From Lamellibrachia satsuma (Eukaryota > Annelida > Polychaeta > Sabellida > Siboglinidae), in contig BSQZ01000001.1 in NCBI GenBank assembly GCA_033239005.1, positions 14,609,000-14,672,999 on the forward strand: a stretch of 64,000 nucleotides of DNA, given 5' to 3'. Shown one piece after another: positions 11,354-22,935 of the stretch; within the stretch, counting starts at the first letter, position 1; each line of letters starts with the position of its first letter. The notes under the pieces are model-generated. The model saw only the letters and a program-made list of their open reading frames with translations, searched no databases and was not told where the DNA came from. Made by a program: the position numbers and the translations under genes.

Positions 11354-14155
11354 ATTATGTATGCAAGCATACCATATGCACATAAACCTAATGTTTATAC
11401 ATTAAACACTTCTAATAACAAAATTCCACAATAATCATTTCACAATATTCCTGGCGCAAATAGTCATCAAGTTCATTATTAGTTGTTACATAGTCGTGAC
11501 CAGGTTTTGGGGCCAGTAGGCTATATGAGTTTGTGTGGTCTAGATGGATATTTTGTTTGAACAAATTTGCGGTGGGTCTAGCGACAACGTATCTGTTGTG
11601 ACTGGTACGGTGAAAGGCAATATTGCTCACGGACGTGGCTACCACCATCTGCGTGTGAGGCTTGTTTCCGTCCGAGTTGCAGGGCATAGTATTTCATTTG
11701 TTGGTGAATGTTTTGAAAGAAATAACTGTGTTCTTGTACTGCGTCATTCGTGTTGTAAAATGACTGCAATTAGCAATGTCAGCGTTGTTTGCACTGGGAG
11801 TGGCACAATTTTGACAAGTTCTAATCATGGTCTTAACCCGCCACCTAGCGGTGTGATTGGGAGTGGCTGGCACGTCTTTGGTGGTAAATGTCTTCAGGTG
11901 GTTGTACGAAGCGCTGGTCGGAAGTGAAAAAAAACACGGGTGATAGAAATGTAATGAGAAGCATATTTCGTTGTTTACACAGGCGAGGCGCAGGTGTTCG
12001 TGCGAGATTGGCAAAATGTTCCCTTTAAGCGTGTGTTGACATGTGATTGGCATTGGTACATTTTCTCTTTGAAAATGGATTTAATTTGGTTTCCTCGCGA
12101 TACGTTATCTGATGCATCGCCGTCGAATGTTGCGTTTTCGTGGCTGCTCGTGATAAGAGGCGGGCCCTCTTATGATATATGAAGCGGCTCATTGTCGCTG
12201 CTGACTATCGCGTTTTAATTATTTATTTGTGAAATGTGAAAATCGGTAAGGTGTCGGTAAAATGAAATGGAATGGAAAGAAACGTTGGAAATGTGTAAAA
12301 AAAAATCATAGTAATTCAACTTGTTATGACCATTCCATCAAACACGTCGAATGAGAAGAAACGATTCATAATGTCTGCCATCACGCTATAATTTTAACCT
12401 GTCGCTGTATATTTATTATGTGGGCAAATCTAGTTGAAGTGAAATAGACGTTGTAGCCATTGAGAATATATGTTGTTTTGTATCACCTTCACTAATTATA
12501 AATGTTGTTGGAAATCAGAAACAACTACGATATCACGGTGTAAACAAATGTATTGTTTCCTATGCATGTGTAATGCCGAGGTGTTGTCCGGCCGATAGCA
12601 GACAAAAATATTTGTTGACTACGCGGAACACAAATATTGGTGTCATTGTGTTTGGTATCTTGTTCTATGCTAACTCGATCACACCAGTAAACACGGTGGT
12701 TGGAGTTTCGACATAATGTCCATAAAATGTTGCGCACCTACACTACAGCAGGCGTAGGCGCAGAACGGGAAGACCCTGATTGTGGTGCGGACGATGCAGT
12801 ATGTTTATGAGCAAAGTATATTCACCGGGCCGGGTGCTAATCGGAAACGGAAATGTTTCACAAAGTGTCGGTAGGCGCCGACGTTTCGGGTCGATCTGAA
12901 CCTCATTTGTAACCGGTGTTCGGTGGATCGGTAAACGGCCCGAGCGACTGGCACGAAACAAAGTATTGTCGAACCAATGACGCAGATGTTGCAAGATCGC
13001 TGATATCGGCGCACCTCCTGCGTGTCCGATAAAAGCGACACGCAGCGCGGAATTCGGCGAACAAGTCTTCGTGGAGACGGTTGGAGCCGAAGTGGCGACC
13101 TTTTCCACAGAATACGGTGATATTGGTGTCGAGGGGCCGTATCGAAATTTCCAAACGTGACCTTTATGTAACGATCACTAAGTTCTTATTGAATTTGTGA
13201 TGTGGCACTTAAGTCTTTCTCTGCGTTTGACACGATGTTGCAGACAAGAAACGTGTGAGTGCAACTTCGTAGTTACGCGATGCCAATCGCGGTCTCGCAG
13301 ATAGGGCCTTTGGCGCAGTCCTTAATACGATTAGGCTCGAAGCGTCTGTTAACGGATTTGCACATTGTCGGTGCATCGAACAATATAGTTTATATTCGCT
13401 CGGCCACTGAAGCTTTCGTTAGATTGGCCACTCCGGCTCTCACCGCAATAGACTGACACGTGCCAACGGATCTGAACGGGTGTCTAACCAGTGGCGCCAT
13501 ACGCCTCGGTTGATTCTATATAAAGAAATTCCAAATTACATGATTTTCTACTGCCCCTTGGCGCTAGAACGAGGGCGGGTTGTGTTTGTCATCCGAGCAC
13601 TTGGTATAGCGACAGTTGTTCTGCTTATGAAACGAATATTTTTGTGAGTGTTTGGCGCAGTTGGAGTGTTTCGTTAAGCCACGTTTGAATGTAAAGATCC
13701 CACTTCGATAACGGAGGACGATAATATAAGAAGATCGGTTAAAGGTCAGCTACAGGTCGGCAGGTCGATGTGATCGGTCACGGGTTTGGTGTGTCTTCAC
13801 CAGCTGCCTGATGTTGTATATGGACGTTGAAATGTTCTGGTCGATACGTGTATATTATATTAACCGATTAATGGATGCGTTGTAAGTTATCCTGGTGATC
13901 ATAACATTATAATTATGGTATAGGCTGTATATTTTGTTATAAACACTATATTCCTGTTGTTATCCTAAGTCATTAGTATAATATTAGTATAATAATATGT
14001 GTTATTGCTACTGAAAAAAAGTGTACTGACATGTATTTTTGTTTGTACAGTTGAAATAAAATGATGCATAAACCTGACTACATTCTCGCCTTGATACTGC
14101 TTGGTATTAAGACCTTATATTAGCAGACTTATTGACTGGAGCCGCCCATTTTCAT
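11351..14155. other. no gene supported; moderately GC-rich stretch
   Basis: Open frames of 100-130 codons overlap on opposite strands at 11544-12053 and on the minus strand at 12743-13154. They are mutually overlapping and have no recognisable domains. At 12740-13160 the sequence is richer in GC and CpG than its surroundings, which explains three minus-strand frames being open together. It could be a promoter flank or an unrecognised exon. Confidence 0.4.
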
Positions 14156-14199
14156 CATTTGCGATTTGACGTCGAATTCAGATAAATGACTCGAGACAT

Positions 14200-14265
14200 G
14201 ACTTGGAAGCTATTGACTTGAGACTTGACTTGACTTGCCAGCTTGTGACTTACCAACAAGTCTGG
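14200..14265. repeat. left flanking direct repeat of the 30-bp array
   Basis: GACTTGAGACTTGACTTGAC and the following CTTGCCAGCTTGTGACTTAC match 14894-14947 on the other side of the array in the same orientation. Confidence 0.75.
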
Positions 14266-14279
14266 TGGCTCAACACATA

Positions 14280-14722
14280 CACAAACCGAGACAATGTTGT
14301 TATCACAAGCTGCACCGAATACAATGTTGTTGTGACAAGCTGGACTGAATACAATGTTGTTCTGACAAACTGCACCGAATACAATGTTGTTGTGACAAGC
14401 TGGACTGAATACAATGTTGTTCTGACAAACTGCACCGAATACAATGTTGTTGTGACAAGCCGCACCGAATACAATGTTGTTGTGACAAGCTGGACTGAAT
14501 ACAATGTTGTTGTGATAAGCTGTACCAAATACAATGTTATTGTGACAAGCTGGACTGAATACAATGTTGTTCTGACAAACTGCATCGAATACAATGTCGT
14601 TGTGACAAGCTGCATCGAATACAATGTTGCTGTGACAAGCCGTACCGAATACAATGTTGTTGTGACAAGCTGCACGGAATACAATGTTGTTGTGACAAGC
14701 CGCACCGAATACAATAATTAAT
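14280..14722. repeat. 30-bp minisatellite, about 14-15 copies
   Basis: Units carry TACAATGTTGTTGTGACAAG followed by CTGCACCGAA. The length is an exact multiple of three and the unit has few stop codons, so frames are open on both strands for 150-170 codons. Substitutions are scattered over all codon positions, so I do not read it as protein. Confidence 0.95.
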
Positions 14723-14893
14723 AAGTACTTCTCATGATTGGCTAATGTTGTTGTCCTGCTAATAATTACCGCAGACAAACCACAACGATCATGACGACTT
14801 GTGATTTGCGACTTGACTTGGAATTCACATAGATCACTCGTGACTTGATTTGGACATGGAGGTAATTGACTTGAGACTTCACTTGCAGGTATT

Positions 14894-14947
14894 GAATGAC
14901 TTGAGACTTGGCTCGACTTGCCAGCTTTTGACTTGCCAACAAGTCTG
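14894..14947. repeat. right flanking direct repeat of the 30-bp array
   Basis: GACTTGAGACTTGGCTCGAC and CTTGCCAGCTTTTGACTTGC match the left flank at 14200-14265. Confidence 0.75.
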
Positions 14948-14949
14948 TA

Positions 14950-16125
14950 TATTAGCAAGGATTGGTTTTAGGATAAGTGATCTGAATGGAAATTCGCGCA
15001 GCACACACGGAAATGAAGGTGCATCGTTTCCTATCTTTAAAGGACTGCTGCTACGTCCTACTGAAAAACCCACATATATTCTATGTAGTAATATTATAAT
15101 CGCGGAACATGGAATTCACTCAGTGATCGACACGTTTAAATCGATAAAATCGTTAAGCTGAATCAACAATTTCACGTAAACTTACCATTGTTAAAAAATA
15201 GCCCTATGGTTAAACAACAAGTTTATAATGAACTCTTACTTTTACGGACATTTCTTTGTTTTTTTTCAATCTGTCCAAAATCACAAAGAATCATGTATTA
15301 AAAATGAATTTCATAAAATAAAAATGTCATAGTCGCCATAAAACTGCTACTAGACAATGACTCCACCGACGTGATGCAGCTGGAGGGGGCTCACGTGATC
15401 ATACACTGAACGATTCTTCTCTTTGTCAATGTGGATGTTTCGAAAGAACAATATACTGTGAATAACACAGGATCCAAATAATGCGAAAGACTCCGACTTG
15501 AAGCCATCGCCCAAAAAATTAACGTTGAATCGTGACACCATTGGTGCCAATGTGAAATACACTAAGTTGGTGATTCAGGCAGTTTTAATGTTAAATGGCG
15601 CCTTGACGGAGTGCACCACTGCCCGTGAATCGTACGTGACGGTGGCGGAGGCGCACACACTGTGGGACAAGGCCTTGGGCAGCGACCGATTATTTCTGGT
15701 ACTCCGCCTGCCGTCGAGTATGATTACAGGGGGTGTTTATAATAAATCTACCATTTAATATTTATTTCACACGCCCTAAATTTGATTAAAAGTTGGGGCT
15801 TTGTTCTATGTCGTCGCAGTCGGCAGTCATTCGGTCTTAAAACAATAACATGTTCGTTTGACGTTTTGTATGCGATGACGTAAACAATAATTCTGTGGTC
15901 ACTGAACGTGCCTATACCCGGTGTGCGCTACGTTGAACGGAACTGACGTCCGCAAGATTCCATCAGCCAATGTTTCAAATAACGCGCCATTGTGTAAGTG
16001 ACAGCTACGTCATGACGTAAATAGCTACTTCCGTCCGCATCACTAGCGTTCAACACATACGGAATTTCACGGTTGATCGGCTGTGAAAACGGTTTAACAT
16101 TAAATTATTGGAAAATCTAATACAG
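14950..16125. other. no gene seen
   Basis: Unique sequence. The 15498-15758 frame has no recognisable content. Confidence 0.5.
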
Positions 16126-16129
16126 TTTT

Positions 16130-16690
16130 GTTTCGAGTGCCAGTTTCTATTTGACAAGTGGTTGTGTTGCGGTCATCCGTAAAAACGATTAAATGTGCCA
16201 GGATCAATATATTGCACACATGTCTCCGGTCGCAATATATTGATCTTAGTGCATTTAATTAAACATTTTGTAGATGTTTTCATCTATAGAACGATTAAAT
16301 GTACCAAGATCAATATATTGCGGGCGGAGACATTTCACCCGTCCACTTTCGCCTTCCTCTTTACGGACGTTTTCTATTATACTAGCCGAGTTAACCGGCG
16401 TTGCACCGTGACTGCCTTTTGAAAGGCTGTCACTGCAAGAGCTTATGACTCCTTGCACTACCTAGTCAAGTCTTCGTAGGGAACCACCAATGGCAATTAC
16501 AACTTCAAGCCCCAAAATCATGTACAACTGCCGGCTCGTACCGTACGAAGGAACTTATGTGAACGTTTGACGTGGATCACATAACTAGGAACAATCGTAG
16601 AAAACACGTATAGCGTTGCTAACAATTGAACATAACTACGAACTCCTGTTATTCTGAATTACGTAATCTACGTATATACAGTAGTCCAAA
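16130..16690 (+). repeat. interspersed repeat family A, copy 2
   Basis: This is the longest uninterrupted copy. From left to right it has CTATTTGACAAGTGG, three copies of a GATCAATATATTG motif in alternating orientation (16203, about 16240, 16308), GCCTTCCTCTTTACGGACGT, TGCAAGAGCTTATGACTCCT, and a distal block with GTTTGACGTGGATCACATAA and GTTGCTAACAATTG. No open frame spans it. Confidence 0.75.
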
Positions 16691-16985
16691 TGATGCGTAA
16701 GTATTCCTTTAGAGGCATAATTAGAGGCATAATTAGCTTCGTATTCTTATATGTTTTATTTCTCCTAATTAACCCAATAATTTGATTCTCCTTTGTAGCT
16801 GCAACGCCACACTGCTCTGAAACTTTCACACCAGCACTTATTGTTACTCCTAAGTGTTTTTCTTTTATGGTTGCACCTAGAACCGTATCTCCCATTTTAC
16901 CATCCATTTGTATCTGCCATTTTTCAGACCATTTCATTAATTTGTATAAATCGTTTTGTAAATGTTGTTTATCTCCAATAACACG
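16691..16985 (-). mobile_element. CR1-like LINE internal fragment
   Basis: Minus-strand translation gives MKWSEKWQIQMDGKMGD, VLGATIKEKHLGVTIS and KENQIIGLIRRNKTYK, matching the segment after the reverse transcriptase in the LINE at 29640-29930. It lies exactly between two family A copies. Confidence 0.8.
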
Positions 16986-16994
16986 TTTGTGCTT

Positions 16995-17266
16995 CGATTT
17001 TCAGCTCCAATTTCCTATTTGACACGTGGCTACGCTACAAACGTCTACAAAAATGATTCAATGTACCAAGATCAATATATTACACAAATGTCTCCGGTGG
17101 CAATATATTGATCTTGGTACATTTAATTAACGTTTTGAAGATGTTTTCATTTATAAAACGATTAAATGTGCCAATATCAATATGTTGTGGCCGGAAACAT
17201 TTCACCTGTCCACCTTGCCTTCCTCTTTACGGACGTTTTATATTACACTAGCATAATTGCCCGGTG
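16995..17266 (+). repeat. family A, copy 3, left part
   Basis: TGTACCAAGATCAATATATT, the inverted second motif, and GCCTTCCTCTTTACGGACGT follow the order of copy 2. It ends at AATTGCCCGGTG (17255-17266), where a LINE has inserted. Confidence 0.8.
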
Positions 17267-18161
17267 AGAGCTGAAAGAGAAATATCGGAACAATTTGGAG
17301 TGGGAGTAGGACTTAGACAGGGAAGTGCGTTGAGTCCCCTGCTTTTCATTATGGTGATGAACCTGATCAGTGGAAAGGTATCTGAACAGGAAGAACTTAA
17401 GAAGATACTATATGCAGATGATCTAGCAGTGGTAATGTAATGTGGATAGGCGAACCAGAGGTGGATCTCCATGTAGTTGTTGACGGAAAGACCATTAAAC
17501 AAGTGAAACGTTTTGTATACTTGGCCGGCACAGTGTGTGAGGACGGAGGAAGTAGTGAGGAAATACAGAGGAGAGTGCAAGCAGGAGCAGCAGCGTGGAG
17601 GAGAGTGCAAGCAGGAGCAGAAGCGTGGAGGAGAGTGGAAGGCATTATGTGGGACAGAAAACTGAAGAAACAACTAAAAGGAAAAGTGTTGGAAGCTTGC
17701 GTGGTACCAGCCTGTATATATGGGTTGGGAACACTGGCACTGACAGAGAGACAGGATGAGACGATACAGATAGCAGAAAACAACTGGGTCCGAAGAATAT
17801 GCAAAGTAATCCAAGAAGATAGAAGGAAGATGAAGGAATTGAGAAAAGAGATTGGCATGAAAAACACCTAAAGATGAAAGTAGTTAGAAGCAGAATGAGA
17901 TAGACAAGTGCAAAGAATGGGCGAAGACAGACAACAAGAGCATGGAAAGCAGAAGAGGGTAGCAGAAGAAGACGAGGAAGACCAAAGCTGCGATGGAAAG
18001 ACTGTGTCAAACGAGATCTTGAAAGGCAGGTACGAACGGCCAAGAGTGGAAGACCATCGCAGATGACAGAGGGAGATGGAAAGCATTAACAATGAAAGTT
18101 GAAGAAGCTACCATGTGACTTGGACACCACCCTGCAAGGGAGCAAGGGGAAAAAGAAGAAG
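17267..18161 (+). mobile_element. RTE-like non-LTR retrotransposon, 5'-truncated
   Basis: The left end encodes FGVGVGLRQGSALSPLLFIM and KKILYADDLAVV, the reverse-transcriptase motifs B and C (YADD). A small deletion near 17435 removes about 30 codons and shifts into VDLHVVVDGKTIKQVKRFVY. The C-terminal block GIMWDRKLKKQLKGKV, ALTERQDETIQIAENNWVRR and then RRRRGRPKLRWKDCVKRDLE (about 17967-18020, with stops and shifts) is typical of this LINE group. A 30-bp stretch around 17570-17630 is duplicated (RRVQAGAAAW/RRVQAGAEAW). Flanking 12-bp duplications are AATTGCCCGGTG and AATTGTCCGGTG. The copy is dead. Confidence 0.88.
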
Positions 18162-18400
18162 AATTGTCCGGTGTTGCACGGGAGAAAAATGCAGCCACTG
18201 CAACAGCTTATGACTCCTTGCACCACCCAGTCACGTTTGGATAGTGCAATGCCCCAAAAATCATGTAAGACGTACCGTACGTAAGAATTTACGTGGACGT
18301 TTGACATAACTCGGAATAATCGTAGGAAACAACGCATAGCATTGCTAACAATTGTACGTAACTACGAACTCTTATTACTCTGAGTTATGTAACCTACGTC
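18162..18400 (+). repeat. family A, copy 3, right part
   Basis: It resumes at AATTGTCCGGTG and TTGCACGGGAGAAA, then GCTTATGACTCCTTGCACCA, exactly where the left part stopped. Joined, the two parts match the uninterrupted copy at 2075-2490. Confidence 0.8.
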
Positions 18401-18560
18401 AAAGATGTACGTAACTACGAACTCCTATAACTCTGAGTTATGTAACCTACGTCAAAGATGTACGTAACTACTCCAATTACTCTGAGTTATGTAGTCTACG
18501 TCAAAGATGTACGTAACTACTCCAATTACTCTGAGTTATGTAACCTACGTCAAAGATCCA
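18353..18560. repeat. 50-59 bp tandem repeat at the end of family A copy 3
   Basis: About four units carry TACTCTGAGTTATGTAACCT, then ACGTCAAAGATGTACGTAAC. It is a local expansion of the distal family A block. Confidence 0.85.
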
Positions 18561-18621
18561 CGTAAGTTCCTTCGTAATATCCCCATCGCCAGGGAATTTC
18601 GAAATTGAGACAGACAGAAGA

Positions 18622-18754
<133 letters not shown>

Positions 18755-18998
18755 AAGTATATTTGTTTTCCGGAATCCATTTGATTACACCACCTATATG
18801 TTGACAGGGATTATAAATAGCCGTTTATATTATCTCGTCAATTCTTGTTCTTTATAATTACAAATCTCCGTCTTAGTTACGCTCAACGTTTTTGGTATAT
18901 TTCGAGGAATAATATTTATTAGCATATCATCATAGACTAAGAATCGTCAAAACTCTTCTGACCGAGAAGGCTAATGCCGCACGCTGCTTTTAACAATT

Positions 18999-19015
18999 GT
19001 AATAATAATAATACC

Positions 19016-19060
<45 letters not shown>

Positions 19061-19093
19061 CATAACAATAATAACAATAACAACAATAAGAGC
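18999..19093. repeat. (AAC)n/(AAT)n microsatellite
   Basis: AAT units, then about 15 AAC units, then mixed AAC/AAT. Confidence 0.95.
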
Positions 19094-19348
19094 ACTTTCA
19101 AAATACATTAACATTAACAATATGAATTAACTTTACATAATGAATTGATGATGAACCCTATATTTGGTAAATAAGTGTATAAGATAAGTATATAGGACAA
19201 CGTTACATAAAAGGGATGAGTATTTAGAACAAAGTAATGTGTTAGGAAAACGTAAATACAATCATATTCACACTGTGAATATGCGCTACATGTGACAATT
19301 TGAACCTTGTTTTCATATATGTATTTAATATAAAGTAGTTTGTGGTTG

Positions 19349-19394
19349 TGTCTGTCTGTCTGTCTGTCTGTCTGCCTGTCTGTCTGTCTGTCTG
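19349..19394. repeat. (TCTG)n microsatellite
   Basis: About eleven units with one TGCC interruption. Confidence 0.95.
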
Positions 19395-19479
19395 TTCCCT
19401 CTTATCTCCGGCAGTTTCGCATGTATGGTGCTGAAATTAGAGATGGTTCGTACATTAAAAAAACTATTCGAAATTCTCC

Positions 19480-19790
19480 CGGGGGATGGGACATTGCATC
19501 AACGGAACCAATATGAACGTTTGACGTCAATGACGCAACCAATAGTTACGTAGAATTGTCATCAGCGCTATACGTCTTTCAACCATTGTTACGTGATCTA
19601 CGTCAAACGTCCACCGAACGCTTCGTGAAACCGTCAGTTGTACGTCATTTTTGTGGCGCGAAGATGTCATTGCCGTTGGCATTGCATGTACCGAAACTTG
19701 ACTGGGTAGTGCAGGGAGTCATAAGCTCTTGCCTTTCTCCCATGCAACGCCGGGCAACCAGTATTATATAATGCACACTACTTAGTCTTC
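19480..19790 (-). repeat. interspersed repeat family A, copy 4
   Basis: Reverse orientation. AGTGCAGGGAGTCATAAGCT followed by TGCCTTTCTCCCATGCAACG and CCGGGCAACCAGTATTATAT matches the reverse complement of copies 2 and 3. The distal block with ACGTTTGACGTCAATGACGC is also present. Confidence 0.75.
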
Positions 19791-19934
19791 TGTCACGTGG
19801 CAGATTCCCGGACTCGTTGACGTTCCTCCGCTCGGTCTTCCGTCTTTCTCGTCATTTCTTCCTGTTTTAGTCCTTCTTTCAGTTGATTCAATATGCTCAT
19901 TCGTTTCCTACTGATTGATCTTTTTCCTTGCAAT

Positions 19935-20060
19935 AAGGCAGAAGGAGAAGAGGAAGACTGAGGCTGAGATGGGAGGATTGCGTGAAGAGAGATTTGGTGG
20001 GAGTGGGAGGGGAATACGAGAGCGAGGGATGGGGGAAGTGGTGTCGACGATATCGGGGCC
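19935..20060 (+). mobile_element. RTE-like LINE 3'-end scrap
   Basis: Plus-strand translation in one frame gives RRRGRLRLRWEDCVKRDLVG, closely resembling RRRRGRPKLRWKDCVKRDL of the LINE at 17267-18161. Nothing else of the element is preserved around it. Confidence 0.6.
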
Positions 20061-21479
20061 AGCAGCGTCCCGGACTTCAGGGATAAAGAGGAGAGCAACA
20101 TCTACTTCTATCTTCAAAAGTTCTCCAGTCTTATGATGCGTCCAAACCAATTTTCTTCGTCTACGACCTCTTGTGAGTCCTGGCAACGAGCTTGGATTAC
20201 AATAATTACATATTTGATTCAATGTTGTCACCTATTTTGAAGGTAATTCCAAGCACGGAAACCACATTTCTAAATATAGAACCGCCGTAGTTATGGCTGT
20301 TGGGTTTGAAAGTGAACACGTGCTGTGATTCGCTGTTTTTAGTTTGGACCAATTTGCCTACCGTGTGGCTTAGTGTAGACGGAAGTCAGTAGAAAGTCGA
20401 TCTAACGTCATTACACTCCACATACAGTAACACTGTTGACGCGAAAGTTATTGATTCAAATAAGTGCCAAAATGCTATCGCATCAGATACGCCTACGCAT
20501 TATCGCAATTCTTACGTGAAAGGTAGAATGTTATATACGCAAGCGATTCATTCTTGCGCCTACACATTTGCGTACGTAGGAAAACGCAAGTCTACCAACC
20601 GCCCAATATGTTTATAATTTTATATTCCCATACAGTTAGGGACATGACACAATAATCATCAAAACAACAATTGGGTTTCAATTGCGAACCATGGAAATAA
20701 ATGGTAATGACTAATACCTACTGCTTGGACAGCTCAAAATACATTTAGACCAAGCAAGACTTGCCGATCGACAAATCATGACGTATTTAACGATTCACAC
20801 GACTATCTGATGACATCAAACATCAGACATTTATTTTATGCATTTAATTGTGAACATACTTGGCGTTTAGTGTTTAAATGTGGATACTGACCGATGGCGA
20901 CCCCTGGTGTTTACGTTAAGCGTTATGTTCAAACGGCTCGGCGCAGTTTGAAATGATTTCTTATAAGATGTTTCTCAGGAAAAATATATATATATTTACA
21001 AGAGTAGTATACACTACACATTAAACATCAAAGAAAACGCAATGTTAAACCATCGTTTCTTGGAAGCTAATTTGAAAATGTATGCACGGACGCCAAATTT
21101 CAACGCGAACATGACATATCTTCGTAAGTATCTTTACAAATGGTTTCCCCACAACTGATAATAGTGCACTGGCGCTGTAATTGCCAGTAGAGCCATTTTG
21201 AAGAGGTAGTCTATTGCAACAACAAGTGTATATGTCGGCACATTCCACTCTCTGTGTCTCTCCCAAATCGCGTGCAATGTCAATGTGTGGCCTTTCTTAT
21301 TTCCCAAGTAGTTGGCTTTGAGCCATCCGAGTAATTTCGCGTGGGCGATAAAGCAGGTATGCATAGCGTTCAATACATCGTTACAGTTGCACTTGCTCTA
21401 TTAACCGCCCGAAAATCCTAATTTGTCGTGCACCTACAAACATATTTAGCAAGATTTAACAAGGTTGCCATCCAAAATA
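20061..21479. other. no gene seen
   Basis: Unique AT-rich sequence. The overlapping frames at 19793-20231 on the minus strand are shadows of the LINE scrap and its flank. Confidence 0.5.
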
Positions 21480-21690
21480 ACACAGGGAAAAGTGGACAAA
21501 TAAACCATTGGTTTATCGAGAATTCAATAAGTGTCCAACTTTGTGTAACCCGCTCTTCTGAGATATTTGTCAGTCATGTTTTTGAATATATTCACGCTGC
21601 TAGTATTTACACAATCTGTAGATAATTTGTTCCTTCGTGTATTGTCCTTTCTGGTATGTAATCTAACCTGTTCCTTCACTGACATCCCCA
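21480..21690 (-). mobile_element. CR1-like LINE 3'-end fragment
   Basis: GGACAAATAAACCATTGGTT, then TATTCACGCTGCTAGTATTT and ACACAATCTGTAGATAATTT align with 29128-29260 in the same order and orientation. Confidence 0.8.
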
Positions 21691-22016
21691 GGGATATATA
21701 AGCTGCTGTTGCATCTATTTATCACACACAAACATATGTCTTACAGTTGGTTCCAAATTCTCCAGTTTTATATTATGGGAAGCAACACTGAATCAGTATG
21801 GACAATATGATGTACACGTATGGTACACGTATGGTACGGCGATACACGATCTACCGCAGTGGAATTTACTAAAGCAATCCAGTAATACCAACTGGTACAT
21901 TGTTGTGTGAAAGGCGGTCGGAAACACAAACCAAGATCAGCGGACTACCTCGTCGATTTTTCGATCTGATTGTCCATTCCAAACTACGCCCATAACTTCA
22001 CATAAATGCTAACCTT
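21691..22016. other. no gene seen
   Basis: Unique sequence between a LINE fragment and the satellite, with a short local duplication ACACGTATGGT near 21818-21836. Confidence 0.5.
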
Positions 22017-22019
22017 TCG

Positions 22020-22762
22020 GAAAATCTCTTTAGTCTACAGAGTCGGAAAGGCTCTTTAGTCTACATACTCGGAAAAGCTCTTTAGTCTACAGACTCGGAA
22101 AGGCTCTTTAGTCTACATACTCGGAAAGGCTCTTTAGCCTACAGACTCGGAAAGGCTCTTTAGTCTACAGACTCAGAAAGGCTCTTTAATCTACAGACGC
22201 GGAAAGGCTCTTTAGTCTACAGACTCGGAAATGTTCTGTAGTCTACAGACTCGGAAAGGCTCTTTAGTCTACATACTCGGGAAGGCTCTTTAGTCTACAG
22301 ACTCGGAAAGGCTCTTTAGTCTACAGACTCGGAAAGGCTCTTTAGTCTACAGACTCGGAAAGGCTCTTTAGTCTACAGACTCGGGAAGGCTCTTTAGTCT
22401 ACAGACTCGGAAAGGCTCTTTAGTCTACAGACTCGGAAAGGCTCTTTAGTCTACAGACTCGGGAAGGCTCTTTAGTCTACAGACTCGGAAAGGCTCTTTA
22501 GTCTACAGACTCGGAAAGGCTCTTTAGTCTACAGACTCGGAAAGGCTCTTTAGTCTACAGACTCGGAAAGGCTCTTTAGTCTACAGACTCGGAAAGGTTA
22601 TTTAGTCTACAGACTCGGAAAGGCTCTTTAGTCTACAGACTCGGAAAGGCTCTTTAGTCTACAGACTCGGAAAGGCTCTTTAGTCTACAGACTCGGAAAG
22701 GCTCTTTAGTCTACAGACTCGGAAAGGCTCTTTAGTCTACAGACTCGGAAAGGCTCTATAGC
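22020..22762. repeat. 26-bp satellite array, about 28 copies
   Basis: The unit is GGCTCTTTAGTCTACAGACT plus CGGAAA. Inside it AGTC-TACA-GACT is a small inverted repeat. Left-hand units are more diverged (TACATACTC, TACAGAGTC), while the central and right units are nearly identical, consistent with recent homogenisation. There are no unique spacers. Confidence 0.97.
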
Positions 22763-22789
22763 CACTTCAATTTGATAATTAATGCTTAA

Positions 22790-22935
22790 CAATGACGTCC
22801 ATCATATGGTCTTTAATTAACCTTTCTGATTATTTACAAACCCCTGATGCTAAACTCACTGGTCTGTAATTATCTTACTTATATAGCGAACCGTTTTAAA
22901 CAAGAGGCAAATCACTATTCCTTCATTGGTTCAAT
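22790..22935 (-). mobile_element. CR1-like LINE reverse-transcriptase fragment
   Basis: ATGGTCTTTAATTAACCTTT and CTAAACTCACTGGTCTGTAA match 30388-30470, the region before the catalytic motif in the longer copy. Confidence 0.8.

Noticed and set aside
11135..11434. Cys-Val and Thr-His frames
   Set aside because: Translation of a GT/CA microsatellite.
11544..12053. Overlapping 127- and 119-codon frames on opposite strands
   Set aside because: No domain, no splice context, and mutually overlapping; treated as chance.
14203..14958. Repetitive proteins on both strands (EYNVVVTS- and HNNIVF-type repeats)
   Set aside because: The 30-bp period keeps several frames open at once. Changes are not confined to third codon positions, and there is no gene context.
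22020..22762. CRISPR-like regular array
   Set aside because: Units are contiguous with no unique spacers, and the host is an animal; it is a satellite.
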